Assembly (NCBI GenBank): GCA_903906365.1
Contig: CAIVKC010000041.1
Coordinates: 62,001-126,000, forward strand
DNA length: 64,000 nt
From: an uncultured Bacteroidota bacterium
Lineage (GTDB): Bacteria > Bacteroidota > Bacteroidia > Chitinophagales > Chitinophagaceae
Direction of reading: 5' to 3'
Every line of letters begins with the position of its first letter. Position 1 is the first letter of the stretch. The notes beneath the pieces are model-generated. The model worked only from the letters and a program-made list of their open reading frames with translations. It was not told where the DNA came from and did no database searches. Below are positions 26,678 to 35,696 of this stretch, piece by piece. The position numbers were made by a program, and so were the translations under genes.

Positions 26678-27991
26678 ATGTCAGGATTTACAGTAGCCAT
26701 CGTGGGAAGGCCCAATGTGGGGAAGAGTACCTTTTTCAACAGGATGCTCGAGCAGCGCAAGGCCATTGTCGATGATGAAAGCGGGGTGACCAGGGATCGC
26801 CAGTATGGGATTACCGACTGGAACGGGAAGTCCTTCAACGTGGTCGATACCGGAGGCTTTGTACCGCAGAGCGAGGATATATTTGAAAGAGAGATCAAAA
26901 AGCAGGTGCTCATTGCCCTGGAAGAAGCGGATGCCATCATTTTCATGGTTGATACGGCTACCGGGATAACGGATCTGGATGAGGCCATGGCCGATGTGTT
27001 GCGGCGCTCCACCAAGCCGGTTTTCCTGGCGGTCAATAAGGTCGACAACGGGGAAAGGCTTCTGGAGGCCACCGAATTTTACAGCCTGGGATTTGACAAT
27101 ATATTTTTCATCTCCTCGATGACCGGAAGTGGCACCGGGGAATTGCTGGATGCGGTGGCAGAGCTGATCAAAGAGGAGGATAAGGCCGTGGCTGACGGGG
27201 CCGAACTCCCCAAATTTGCCATCATCGGCCAGCCCAATGTCGGAAAATCTTCCCTGCTCAATGCCCTGGTAGGGCAGGAGCGTACCATTGTCAGTGAAAT
27301 TGCCGGAACCACCCGAGACACCATTCACACCCATTATAATTTATTCCAGAAGGAATTTATTCTGATCGATACAGCCGGAATTCGCCGAAAGACCAAGGTG
27401 CATGAAGACCTTGAATTCTATTCGGTCATCCGCGCCATCAATGCGATGGATGAAGCCGATGTCTGCCTGCTGGTCCTGGATGCCTCCAAGGGAATTACGG
27501 CTCAGGATCTCAACATCTTCAGCCTGGCGGTCAAAAAAGGCAAGGGCATCGTGGTGCTTGTCAATAAATGGGATCTCATGGCCAAAGAAACCAATACCTC
27601 CCGGGACTATGAAAAGGAGCTCAAAAAGCGGTTTGCCCCCTTCAATGACCTGCCTATCCTGTTTATTTCAGCTACCGAGAAAACGCGCATTTTCAAAGTC
27701 ATTGAAGTAGCACTTGAAGTTTATGAAAACCGGCATCGCAGGATACCTACCTCCCAACTGAACGAAGTGATGCTCAAAGCGGTGGAATCTTACCATGCAC
27801 CGGTGGTCAGGGGAAATGCCGTCAAAATAAAGTTTGTTACACAGCTGCCCACTGCCGTGCCCAGCTTTGCCTTCTTTTGCAATTACCCCGACGATGTCAA
27901 GCAGCCTTATAAAAACTATCTGGAAAATAAACTCAGGGAGCATTTTACATTCAAGGGGGTGCCCATCAGGATCTTTTTCCGCAAGAAATAG
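26678..27991 (+). CDS. der: GTPase Der (EngA)
   Basis: Essential GTPase with two G domains for 50S subunit assembly. The 437 residues match the family. G domain 1 has GRPNVGKS, DTGG and NKVD. G domain 2 has GQPNVGKS, DTAGIRRK and NKWD. The C-terminal KH-like domain includes RIPTSQLNEVM and the end GVPIRIFFRKK. Both Walker motifs are intact. It is likely co-transcribed with era. Confidence 0.97.
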   Translation: MSGFTVAIVGRPNVGKSTFFNRMLEQRKAIVDDESGVTRDRQYGITDWNGKSFNVVDTGGFVPQSEDIFEREIKKQVLIALEEADAIIFMVDTATGITDLDEAMADVLRRSTKPVFLAVNKVDNGERLLEATEFYSLGFDNIFFISSMTGSGTGELLDAVAELIKEEDKAVADGAELPKFAIIGQPNVGKSSLLNALVGQERTIVSEIAGTTRDTIHTHYNLFQKEFILIDTAGIRRKTKVHEDLEFYSVIRAINAMDEADVCLLVLDASKGITAQDLNIFSLAVKKGKGIVVLVNKWDLMAKETNTSRDYEKELKKRFAPFNDLPILFISATEKTRIFKVIEVALEVYENRHRRIPTSQLNEVMLKAVESYHAPVVRGNAVKIKFVTQLPTAVPSFAFFCNYPDDVKQPYKNYLENKLREHFTFKGVPIRIFFRKK

Positions 27992-28088
27992 AAGCTCCTG
28001 AGGCAGCTGACCGGTGAAAGGCAATGCATGGCTTCCGGGAGTTTTTTTGGCCGCTGCGCCCCATAAAAAACTGCAAACAAATAGTCTG

Positions 28089-28346
28089 ATGAAAAAGCTC
28101 CTTACCGTCCTGCTCGTTACCGGCACCATGACCGCCTGCGGCAATTCCACTGATTCTGCCGCCAGCAAAATCGATTCAACGGCCAAAACAGTGGATTCCG
28201 CGGTCAAGGCAACCCTGGATAGTGTAAAGTCAACCGTTGACAGCACCGTTCAGAAAATGGATTCAGCCGCCAAAGCCCTGAGGGATACCCTGAAATCAAA
28301 GGCTGCTGCATTAAAGGAGAAAGCCGAACAGGCTATAAAGAAGTAA
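28089..28346 (+). CDS. small lipoprotein with 11-residue helical repeats
   Basis: Predicted lipoprotein of 85 residues. The signal ends at MTACGNST (lipobox Cys near residue 17). The mature part is one long Ala/Ser/Thr/Lys/Asp helix of loose 11-residue repeats (DSAASKID, DSTAKTVDS, DSVKSTVDS, ending KEKAEQAIKK) without aromatic residues. It resembles apolipoprotein or LEA-like helices, which bind membranes or coat surfaces. There is no catalytic motif. The start at 28089 gives the lipobox at a normal position. Function unknown. Confidence 0.7.
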   Translation: MKKLLTVLLVTGTMTACGNSTDSAASKIDSTAKTVDSAVKATLDSVKSTVDSTVQKMDSAAKALRDTLKSKAAALKEKAEQAIKK

Positions 28347-28421
28347 TCCTTATTTGAAAGTGATATAAGACAGTTCCCTGCCGGGAAAAGTCATGACCTG
28401 CTGGGATCTGCTCCAATCCCT

Positions 28422-30632
28422 TTACCTGATTTTCTGCAGAAGGCTGTCAGCCATTTTTCTGAATTGCCTGAGTGATTCGATTTCCTGTTTAATGAAGCCA
28501 TTATCCTGCAGGGAACCGGTGACCGCATTCATTTCCTCCTGGTTCTGGTAAACCATACGACGAAACGGATTGGTATAATCCTTTGCCCTGGAGTCGTATA
28601 TACCCTTTGTCATCCATTCCCTGGTGGTGATCGCCTGGCGGACCAGGCTCCGAAATTGATTGAGATCCGTTTTTTTCAGTGTGATGCCATGCACTTCCTT
28701 CAATGCCTGTAACCCATGATACAGCTTGTTGTCCGGGTAACTGGCTGACTGCTTTACATAGAACCGGTGTACACCTTCCCAGTCCCTCACGCTGCCGGAA
28801 TGTATTTGCTGAACCAGCCTGTCAACAGCCGGCTTTGGTATCAACTGCCCGCCGGCATTGATCCATTGCCTTGGAGCAGTTTTTGGGGGAAGGGCAGACT
28901 GCAGGGCCGCCAGTGTGCTGATTTTGTTGGATTGCATGAATTGTAGCAGCTGACTGACCGAATAATACAGGATGATTTCCTTGAGCAAACTATAGGCCTG
29001 CGGAACCTTAATCATTCTGACCGGGCGCTCGCTGTTCTCAAATCCCTCACATAATATATCCAGCGATTGGAGGATATCCTCGTTACTGCAGAGCAGTTTT
29101 TTTCCCACTGCCTGGTATTGGCTCTCCGTATACACTTTGTTTTTCTCATATTTCCCCACATAGGCTTTGCCGGTGAACTTTTCCATCAGGGAAAGGGCTG
29201 CCAGGATTTCCTGCACGCTGTCAGGGGCCAGAAAATCGTAATCAATCAGCTGAGTCTTATCCGTCCGCCTGTCGCGGTCAACATATTTCCAGGAGTTGCG
29301 GGCCAGTGCGTACATGTTATACTGGAACCAGTAGGCAGGCATCACAACCAGTTCATCCCGGCTGGCATCATTGCTGACCAGGGCAAATGGAATGGGAATA
29401 TTCAGCTCGGCCGGATAATCCCCTTTTGCCAGGATGATGAAGGAAGCAAACATGGAATTATGTTTCAGGCTTACGCAGAGTCCCGGCCAGAATCCCCTGC
29501 CCGCAATGATCTCCCCGTCCGCACTGCGGGAATTATGATTGGATCCAATGGTTGCCCCGGCCGCCATATTGCTCTGCCCCATTACCAGTGCCGCACACAG
29601 AAAGGAGTTGTTGTGGTGTTGCTCATGGGCAGGGAAAATCAGTGAATTCAGCACTTCACAGCAGGAAATGGTGGAATTGTTTCCCAGATAGGAATTTATC
29701 AGTCTGGCTCCGTACTTTAACTGGGAATGGGAGGCCATGATGAAACGAACCGCCTTTACCCCGTAGAAAATCCGGCAGCCTATACCAACAATGCCATTGA
29801 CCAGTTCACAGCCTTCCCCAATTTGAGTCTTGCCTTCCCGTGAAGAATTGATGGTGAGGTTTTTTAGTTTGTTCGCCCCTTTGAGGTAGGCATCCGTTCC
29901 GACCAGCACGTCTTTGACGATGCGGCAGTTCTTTATGACCGTCCTGTCTCCGATCCTGCCATAGTACCCCCGGCGGTTGTCGAATTTTTTTTCCGTGAAA
30001 TCCCGGAATTTTTCCTGCAACAGGCTGTCATCACGAAACCTGCTCCATAGATAGGCATCTCCCGGCAGCATGCCATCAAAGGGAATGATGCTCCTTCCGC
30101 CGTTTTCATTGCATACTTCCAGGACAATACGCCTGGATTCGGGTTCTCCCTGTTTGAGGATGCCGTTGCCGAATTTGGCGTTGTCGGTGGTGGCCATTTC
30201 ATTGACATTGACTACCATGACGTCATGGCCGATGATATAATGGGAAAGATAATTTACATTGTCAATAGCCACATTATCCCCAAAATCCGAGGAGATGATG
30301 GTGCTGTTGTATAGACCCACCGGGCGGCGCAGGTTGTGGAATTCCAGGTAAAAGGGTTCCAGCCTGCCCAGCCGAACAAGACCAAAGAATTTGCAGTTCT
30401 GAACCAGTTCAGCAGTAAAGGGATCAGATACAAGCAGGTTGTTCCAGTTATCTGATATATTCCGGTTTCTTACCAGGGCTTCAATTTCAGAAGCATTGAG
30501 TTGCCTGTATTTGCCATTTTGCTTATTCTCTTCATTTCGCAGGTAATACTCGTCCCTCCCTTTTGGTAAATAGGGAGTTGGTATAAAATCATAACCCAGG
30601 GAATCGATGGGGCTTTTCCTTATTTCATTCAT
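28422..30632 (-). CDS. DUF4954 family protein (left-handed beta-helix core)
   Basis: Large protein of 736 residues, function unknown, found in Bacteroidota. The central region (about 100-430) shows hexapeptide-like repeats typical of a left-handed beta-helix (for example DNVAIDNVNYLSHYIIGHDVMVVN, in which every sixth residue is hydrophobic, and MGQSNMAAGATIGSNHN). These resemble nucleotidyltransferase or acyltransferase LbetaH domains. The C-terminal part (about 480-736) is helical and charged. There is no signal peptide, so it is cytosolic. Start at 30632 (MNEIRKSPID); the frame stays open to 30692. The His-containing segment AHEQHHNN might be catalytic, but this is inference. Confidence 0.82.
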   Translation of the reverse strand: MNEIRKSPIDSLGYDFIPTPYLPKGRDEYYLRNEENKQNGKYRQLNASEIEALVRNRNISDNWNNLLVSDPFTAELVQNCKFFGLVRLGRLEPFYLEFHNLRRPVGLYNSTIISSDFGDNVAIDNVNYLSHYIIGHDVMVVNVNEMATTDNAKFGNGILKQGEPESRRIVLEVCNENGGRSIIPFDGMLPGDAYLWSRFRDDSLLQEKFRDFTEKKFDNRRGYYGRIGDRTVIKNCRIVKDVLVGTDAYLKGANKLKNLTINSSREGKTQIGEGCELVNGIVGIGCRIFYGVKAVRFIMASHSQLKYGARLINSYLGNNSTISCCEVLNSLIFPAHEQHHNNSFLCAALVMGQSNMAAGATIGSNHNSRSADGEIIAGRGFWPGLCVSLKHNSMFASFIILAKGDYPAELNIPIPFALVSNDASRDELVVMPAYWFQYNMYALARNSWKYVDRDRRTDKTQLIDYDFLAPDSVQEILAALSLMEKFTGKAYVGKYEKNKVYTESQYQAVGKKLLCSNEDILQSLDILCEGFENSERPVRMIKVPQAYSLLKEIILYYSVSQLLQFMQSNKISTLAALQSALPPKTAPRQWINAGGQLIPKPAVDRLVQQIHSGSVRDWEGVHRFYVKQSASYPDNKLYHGLQALKEVHGITLKKTDLNQFRSLVRQAITTREWMTKGIYDSRAKDYTNPFRRMVYQNQEEMNAVTGSLQDNGFIKQEIESLRQFRKMADSLLQKIR

Positions 30633-30911
30633 AGAAAAAATAATTTCGAAAGTTAAATAAAATAGTCCAAGGCCTGCTGAAAGGGCCTTCATTGGTTTTA
30701 CACATGCATAGCATTGCCAATATGTTTTCCGGACAGCGGTTTCAGCCTCCCGGCAAAGCGGTCATTGACCCCATGAGTTCAGACTTGTTTTCCGGGTTCT
30801 TTCGGCATTCAGTCAAGCCTGGGCCCCCGGCCGCCCGGTATAATTTTTACGCAAACACCGGGATTTGTCAGATATTGCAGCGCATTATCCATCTTCATTT
30901 CAAAAATTAAT

Positions 30912-31343
30912 ATGTCACAAAATTTTAACAACCACGCCAGGTTTGTTCCTTTGTATCACTATTTCCTGGCATTGCTGGTACTGCTCGTTTTTATCGGTTC
31001 ATGCGTCAACCTTTATCACAGTTGGGGTGACAGCAACCGGTTTTATTCCGCCTCTCTGCTGGTGGCCGTTTCTGTCATTATGATCCTGACCGCCTATTTT
31101 GCCAGATCCTTTCCCCTCAAGGCACAGGACAGGGCCATCCGGGCCGAAGAGAACCTTCGGCATTTTGTGCTGACCGGTAAGCTACTGGACCCCCGGTTGC
31201 AGATAGGCCAGATCATTGCACTCCGTTTTGCCGGCGACGCTGAATTCCCCAAACTGGCTAAAGAGGCTGCCGAAAAGAATTTGGACAGCAAGACCATCAA
31301 AAAAGCAATCACCCAGTGGCGCGAAGACAATGACCGGGTATGA
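30912..31343 (+). CDS. DUF6526 family membrane protein
   Basis: Small membrane protein of 143 residues. Two transmembrane helices lie near 18-38 and 47-66 (LALLVLLVFIGSCVNLYHSW, then LLVAVSVIMILTAYFAR). A soluble cytosolic tail carries charged helices (AQDRAIRAEENLRHFVLTG, DSKTIKKAITQWREDN). Only Cys is in the first helix. Function is unknown. It is a single gene, divergent from DUF4954. Confidence 0.78.
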   Translation: MSQNFNNHARFVPLYHYFLALLVLLVFIGSCVNLYHSWGDSNRFYSASLLVAVSVIMILTAYFARSFPLKAQDRAIRAEENLRHFVLTGKLLDPRLQIGQIIALRFAGDAEFPKLAKEAAEKNLDSKTIKKAITQWREDNDRV

Positions 31344-31689
31344 CCCTGTTTAGTGGGGTCTGGTAATGTGATATTTATCTCCGACAGCAGGTTTTCCGGC
31401 TTTCTTTTTTGCCCCGAATTCCTCTTCATCCGGTCCCCTCTGCCACCCGGCCCGTTCAGCCAAAGCAGCGCAGGGGCTGACCTCCCATCCATTGCGGCTC
31501 CCCGGGAGCAGCGATCGGGGCCCTGTGTCTGGCTGGTTTGTACACTTCCCGGCCGGCCTGTGAAGCACCTGATATTGCTTTGATGCAGGCATAACAGCGG
31601 GGGGGCATCACGGATTTTCTGCAGTGAAACAGTTGCAATTAATTTAGTACGGGGTTGCCAAAAAACGGTCCCCTTGTAAATTCCTTTCC
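31344..31689. other. non-coding stretch before esterase gene
   Basis: About 346 bases. I see no credible gene, RNA or repeat. The short frames on both strands are GC-biased and lack starts or family features. Confidence 0.4.
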
Positions 31690-32772
31690 ATGAAAAAACT
31701 ATCGGTGTTTATTTTTTATCTGCTGATAGCTTGTCTCCATTCCCAGGCGCAGTCTCCGTCATTCAGGCCCTACCACCGGGGTAAAATCATCACCAGGTAT
31801 ATGGTCTCCAAATCCATACAGGGCAACCACGCCGGCGAAGCTGCCCGCAGAAGGCTGACCATCTATTTGCCCCCGGATTATGGGCAGGAAAAGAAACGGT
31901 ACCCTGTTATTTACCTGCTCCATGGTTATGGAGGGGATGATCGGCTTACCTGTGAGGGAATCGGGCTGCGGAGGGTAGCTGACTACTCCATACTAAGGGG
32001 ACATACCCGTGCTGCCATCATCGTATTACCGGACAGCCACACTGCCTATGGGGGAAGTTTTTATACCAATTCCACCTATACGGGGAAATGGGCAGATTTC
32101 ATTGCAGTGGATGTGGTGGACTATGTAGACAAACATTTCAGGACCATTCCTGCAAAGGATATGCGTGGCCTGTCTGGTATTTCGATGGGAGGAAACGGCG
32201 CTTTGAAGATTGCCATGCTCTACCCCGGCCGATTTGGCGCTGTTTATGCGATGACACCGGCGGTATTGAACTGGTCGGATGGAAACAATGTGTACAGACC
32301 GCCGTTTAAAACGATTTCCCGTTCAAAATCGATGCAGGATATCGAAGATGATTACGGCTCCATGCTAATGATTGATCTGGGTTTGGTTTATTCTCCCAAT
32401 GAGAAAAAGCCTCCATTTTTCGTGGACCTGCCTGCATCCTATATAAACGACAGCCTGGTCATTGATTCTGCGGTAAAAAGGCGATGGGAGGAAAATTTCC
32501 CGACACGAATGATCGATCAGCATCTGGATGCCCTCAAAGGACTGCATGCCATCAAACTGGACTGGGGCAGAAACGACGAAGGTAAACACGTTCCCCAAAC
32601 CTGCCTGGAGTTCAGTCGTAAATTGGAGGCATATGGCATCAGGCATTTCGCCGAAGAATACCTTGGTGGGCATGCCGGGAACCTGGAAGGACTGGAGGGG
32701 CGGTTTTGTACGGAAGTATTGCCATTTTTTGACACCTATCTGAGAAGGCATCAACCAAAGCATCCAAAATAA
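31690..32772 (+). CDS. secreted esterase of the alpha/beta-hydrolase fold (esterase D/antigen 85-like)
   Basis: Carboxyl-ester hydrolase of 360 residues with a signal peptide (KKLSVFIFYLLIACLHSQAQ). The fold markers are YPVIYLLHGYGGDD (oxyanion region), nucleophile Ser in GISMGGNG, and the likely catalytic His in EEYLGGHAGN. This family includes putative esterases related to feruloyl esterases and enterochelin esterase. Ending HQPKHPK, it stops only 9 bases before the convergent glmS stop. The substrate is unknown. Confidence 0.85.
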   Translation: MKKLSVFIFYLLIACLHSQAQSPSFRPYHRGKIITRYMVSKSIQGNHAGEAARRRLTIYLPPDYGQEKKRYPVIYLLHGYGGDDRLTCEGIGLRRVADYSILRGHTRAAIIVLPDSHTAYGGSFYTNSTYTGKWADFIAVDVVDYVDKHFRTIPAKDMRGLSGISMGGNGALKIAMLYPGRFGAVYAMTPAVLNWSDGNNVYRPPFKTISRSKSMQDIEDDYGSMLMIDLGLVYSPNEKKPPFFVDLPASYINDSLVIDSAVKRRWEENFPTRMIDQHLDALKGLHAIKLDWGRNDEGKHVPQTCLEFSRKLEAYGIRHFAEEYLGGHAGNLEGLEGRFCTEVLPFFDTYLRRHQPKHPK

Positions 32773-32781
32773 CGCATTGGC

Positions 32782-34617
32782 CTATTCCACCGTAACACTT
32801 TTGGCCAGGTTTCTGGGTTTGTCCACATCGCAACCCTTGGCCACCCCAATATGATAGCTCAGCAATTGCAGTGGAATTACACTGAGAAGGGGTGCCAGTA
32901 TTTCATCCGCCTCCGGGATACCAATGGTGTCATCGGCCATCCCCGTGATGGTTTGATCACCGGCGGTGATCACCGCGATGACTTTGCCTTTACGGGCTTT
33001 TATTTCCTGGATATTGCTGACAATTTTTTCATGGTAAGAGTCCCGGGTCGCCACAAAGACGACTGGTAAATGTTCATCCACCAGGGCAATAGGTCCGTGT
33101 TTCATTTCGGCGGCCGGATATCCCTCCGCATGGATATAGGAAATTTCTTTGAGCTTAAGGGCACCCTCCAGGGCAATGGGGAAATTGTACCCCCTGCCCA
33201 AGTAGAGGGCATCTGTTGCACCCTGGTATTTTTTGGCCAGTTGTTCAATCTGTCGGTTCAACAGCAAAACCTCCCTTACCTTTTCCGGAATGGCATATAG
33301 TTCATGGAGCAGGTGAGTATACCGCTCCTGGTCCACACTGCCCTTTTCCCAGGCAACTTTCAGGGCGATGAGGGTAAGCACCACCAGTTGTGCGGTAAAG
33401 GCCTTGGTACTGGCCACCCCTATTTCATGGCCGGCATGGGTATAGGCACCGGCATGGGAAATTCTGGCAATAGAGGAGCCAACGACGTTGACCACCCCAA
33501 AAATAAAGGCGCCCTGTTCCTTGGCTCTTTCAATGGCAACCATGGTGTCTGCGGTTTCCCCGCTTTGGGAAATGGCAATGATGACATCCCCTGGATGTAC
33601 CACCGGGTTCCGGTAACGGAATTCGGAAGCATACTCCACTTCCACCGGAATGCGGCAGAGCTCCTCAATGATGTATTCTGCCGTCAGCCCGGCATGCCAG
33701 CTGGTGCCACAGGCAATGATGATGATGCGATTGGCAGATTTGAGTTGATCTATGTTTTGGAGAACACCTGCCATCGTGATGGTGTTGTTGGTGATATCCA
33801 GCCTTCCACGGAGGCAATCAAATATAGTATCGGGCTGCTCAAAGATTTCTTTCAGCATGAAATGATCATAGCCCCCTTTTTCAATGGCGGCCAGTTCCAT
33901 ATCCAGTTTCTGTACAAAGGGGGTTATTTTTTCATTGCCGAGATTTTTCAACACCAGTTCGTCGGCCTTTAGTATGGCCAGTTCATAATCATTTACATAG
34001 ACCACTTCTTTGGTATATTCAATAATGGGCGACGCATCGGAGGCCAGGAAATGTTCACCCCTTCCCACACCAATGACCAGAGGACTTCCCTTCCTGGCTG
34101 CAATCAGGGTATCTGGGTTATCCTTGTCCAGCAATACGATTACATAAGCCCCCACCACCCTTTTGAGGGCTATGCGGACGGCTTCCTCCAGGATGCACTG
34201 GTTGTTCCGCTGGATGTCTTCGATGAAATTGAGCAATACTTCGGTATCGGTATCGCTTTTGAATTGATATCCTTTTCGGATCAGCTCGTTTTTTAACTGG
34301 GTATAATTTTCAATGATGCCATTGTGAATCATGGCCAGTTTGCCATTGGACGACTGGTGAGGATGCGCATTGCGGTCACTGGGTTCGCCATGGGTTGCCC
34401 AACGGGTGTGTCCTATACCGGCATGGGCGTGGAGGTTCTGTCCGACAAGGCTTTCTTCCAGTTCTGCCACCTTTCCTTTTTTCTTATAGACCTTCAGGCC
34501 ATCGTGCAGCAGGGCCACACCCGAGCTGTCATAACCCCTGTATTCGAGGCGTTTGAGTCCTTTGAGAATTACCGGATAGGCTTCCCTTGGCCCGATATAG
34601 GCAACTATTCCACACAT
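32782..34617 (-). CDS. glmS: glutamine--fructose-6-phosphate aminotransferase
   Basis: First enzyme of the hexosamine pathway; makes glucosamine 6-phosphate for peptidoglycan and LPS. 611 residues. The N-terminal glutaminase domain begins with the processed MCGIVAYIGP (Cys2 nucleophile) and has GIGHTRWATHGEP. Two SIS isomerase domains follow (CGTSWHAG, then YLGRGYNFPIALEGALKLKEISY). The end DKPRNLAKSVTVE contains the catalytic Lys region. No gap or frameshift. No riboswitch-like leader is evident. Confidence 0.97.
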   Translation of the reverse strand: MCGIVAYIGPREAYPVILKGLKRLEYRGYDSSGVALLHDGLKVYKKKGKVAELEESLVGQNLHAHAGIGHTRWATHGEPSDRNAHPHQSSNGKLAMIHNGIIENYTQLKNELIRKGYQFKSDTDTEVLLNFIEDIQRNNQCILEEAVRIALKRVVGAYVIVLLDKDNPDTLIAARKGSPLVIGVGRGEHFLASDASPIIEYTKEVVYVNDYELAILKADELVLKNLGNEKITPFVQKLDMELAAIEKGGYDHFMLKEIFEQPDTIFDCLRGRLDITNNTITMAGVLQNIDQLKSANRIIIIACGTSWHAGLTAEYIIEELCRIPVEVEYASEFRYRNPVVHPGDVIIAISQSGETADTMVAIERAKEQGAFIFGVVNVVGSSIARISHAGAYTHAGHEIGVASTKAFTAQLVVLTLIALKVAWEKGSVDQERYTHLLHELYAIPEKVREVLLLNRQIEQLAKKYQGATDALYLGRGYNFPIALEGALKLKEISYIHAEGYPAAEMKHGPIALVDEHLPVVFVATRDSYHEKIVSNIQEIKARKGKVIAVITAGDQTITGMADDTIGIPEADEILAPLLSVIPLQLLSYHIGVAKGCDVDKPRNLAKSVTVE

Positions 34618-34814
34618 AAGTCTACAGATTTATAATCAGGCGCAATAATATCAAAAATAATTCCAGGTTCTTATTTTTGACAGGATTTTAACGGGCTTCA
34701 CCCGGCATTAGCGATCTGGCTGCGGTCCGGCAATAAAGGGATTCACCTATACAAATACCAGGAGAGGACGCCCATCCCCTTGGAGGTTACGATGCAAGGC
34801 TGATATAAAATATC

Positions 34815-35525
34815 TTAATAATATTTAGGTTGGGTCTTCCAATAGCCTTCAAACCACATCCATCCATATTGGGGTGAATATTTCCAGTGCGGGGCTACCC
34901 AAACCCTTTGCTTTCCGGGAATATTTTCCTGTCCGCCCGCAGGAGGCGCGGTGCCGTCGCCCGGGGGAGCATAAGCATTTTCATTGTTATTATAATTTCC
35001 CTGGTTACTCCCCGGTGAATTCACCGAGTCGAGCTGGGAGGGTGGAGGGGGAGGCGGATTGGTGTTGTCATTATATCCGGGATCTCTTTGCTCGTAGTTT
35101 GGATAATAATAGGGATCGTTGTAATAATCAGGATAGTAATAGGGATAGTAATTGTAATAGGGATTGTAATAAAGACCCAGTCCCAGGCCGAAATAACCAT
35201 AGCCGCCCCAGTATCGGTTGCCATAATAACCATAGCCATAGCCTCTGCCATAACCGTAATGATTACCTCCGTAATAGGACCGGCCTCGGTAATTTCCATA
35301 ACCGCCGCGGTAACCCAAATTGCCTCTGTAACCATTGGCGGTTCCGGACCGGAATCCAAAGCTGCGCGTTGCGCCTGAACCGGAACGAAAAGCGCCGCCA
35401 CCGCGGAAGCCGGATGTTCCGCCGCGGGCACTGCCACCACCACCCCGGAAACCGCCGCCTCTTTGTGAATAACCGGTAATGGAAAGACACAGCAGGATGG
35501 AGAATATACAATATGCCTGTTTCAT
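34815..35525 (-). CDS. secreted Gly/Tyr-rich low-complexity protein
   Basis: Secreted protein of 236 residues with an N-terminal signal (KQAYCIFSILLCLSITGYSQ). The body (about 22-160) is made of Gly-Arg repeats (RGGGFRGGGG, GFRGGGAFRSG) and then Tyr-Gly-Asn repeats (YGNYRGRSYYGGNHYGYGRGYGYGYY and similar). After a Pro-rich stretch (PPPPPPSQ) the C-terminal tail carries a compact segment (VWVAPHWKYSPQYGWMWFEGYW). The latter looks like the short YXXW-type motif found in Bacteroidota envelope proteins. Possible role in extracellular matrix or adhesion, not demonstrated. Start at 35525. Confidence 0.72.
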   Translation of the reverse strand: MKQAYCIFSILLCLSITGYSQRGGGFRGGGGSARGGTSGFRGGGAFRSGSGATRSFGFRSGTANGYRGNLGYRGGYGNYRGRSYYGGNHYGYGRGYGYGYYGNRYWGGYGYFGLGLGLYYNPYYNYYPYYYPDYYNDPYYYPNYEQRDPGYNDNTNPPPPPPSQLDSVNSPGSNQGNYNNNENAYAPPGDGTAPPAGGQENIPGKQRVWVAPHWKYSPQYGWMWFEGYWKTQPKYY

Positions 35526-35696
35526 GGTATTCAATTTTGGGTGATGGATAAAATTCGCAACCCCTTCAAGCGGGTTGTAATTTATGGACATCTAAAATTA
35601 ATACCCAAGGCTGTTAAATTCTGTTAATTCCGCCGGGATTGCAAGTCTTTAACAATTCGGCCGGGATTCCCCCCCGGTCAGGCCGGCTATTTCCCC

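Noticed and set aside
35021-35443. Low-complexity minus-strand frame inside the Gly/Tyr-rich gene
   Set aside because: Frame shadow of the signal-peptide-bearing frame ending at 34815.
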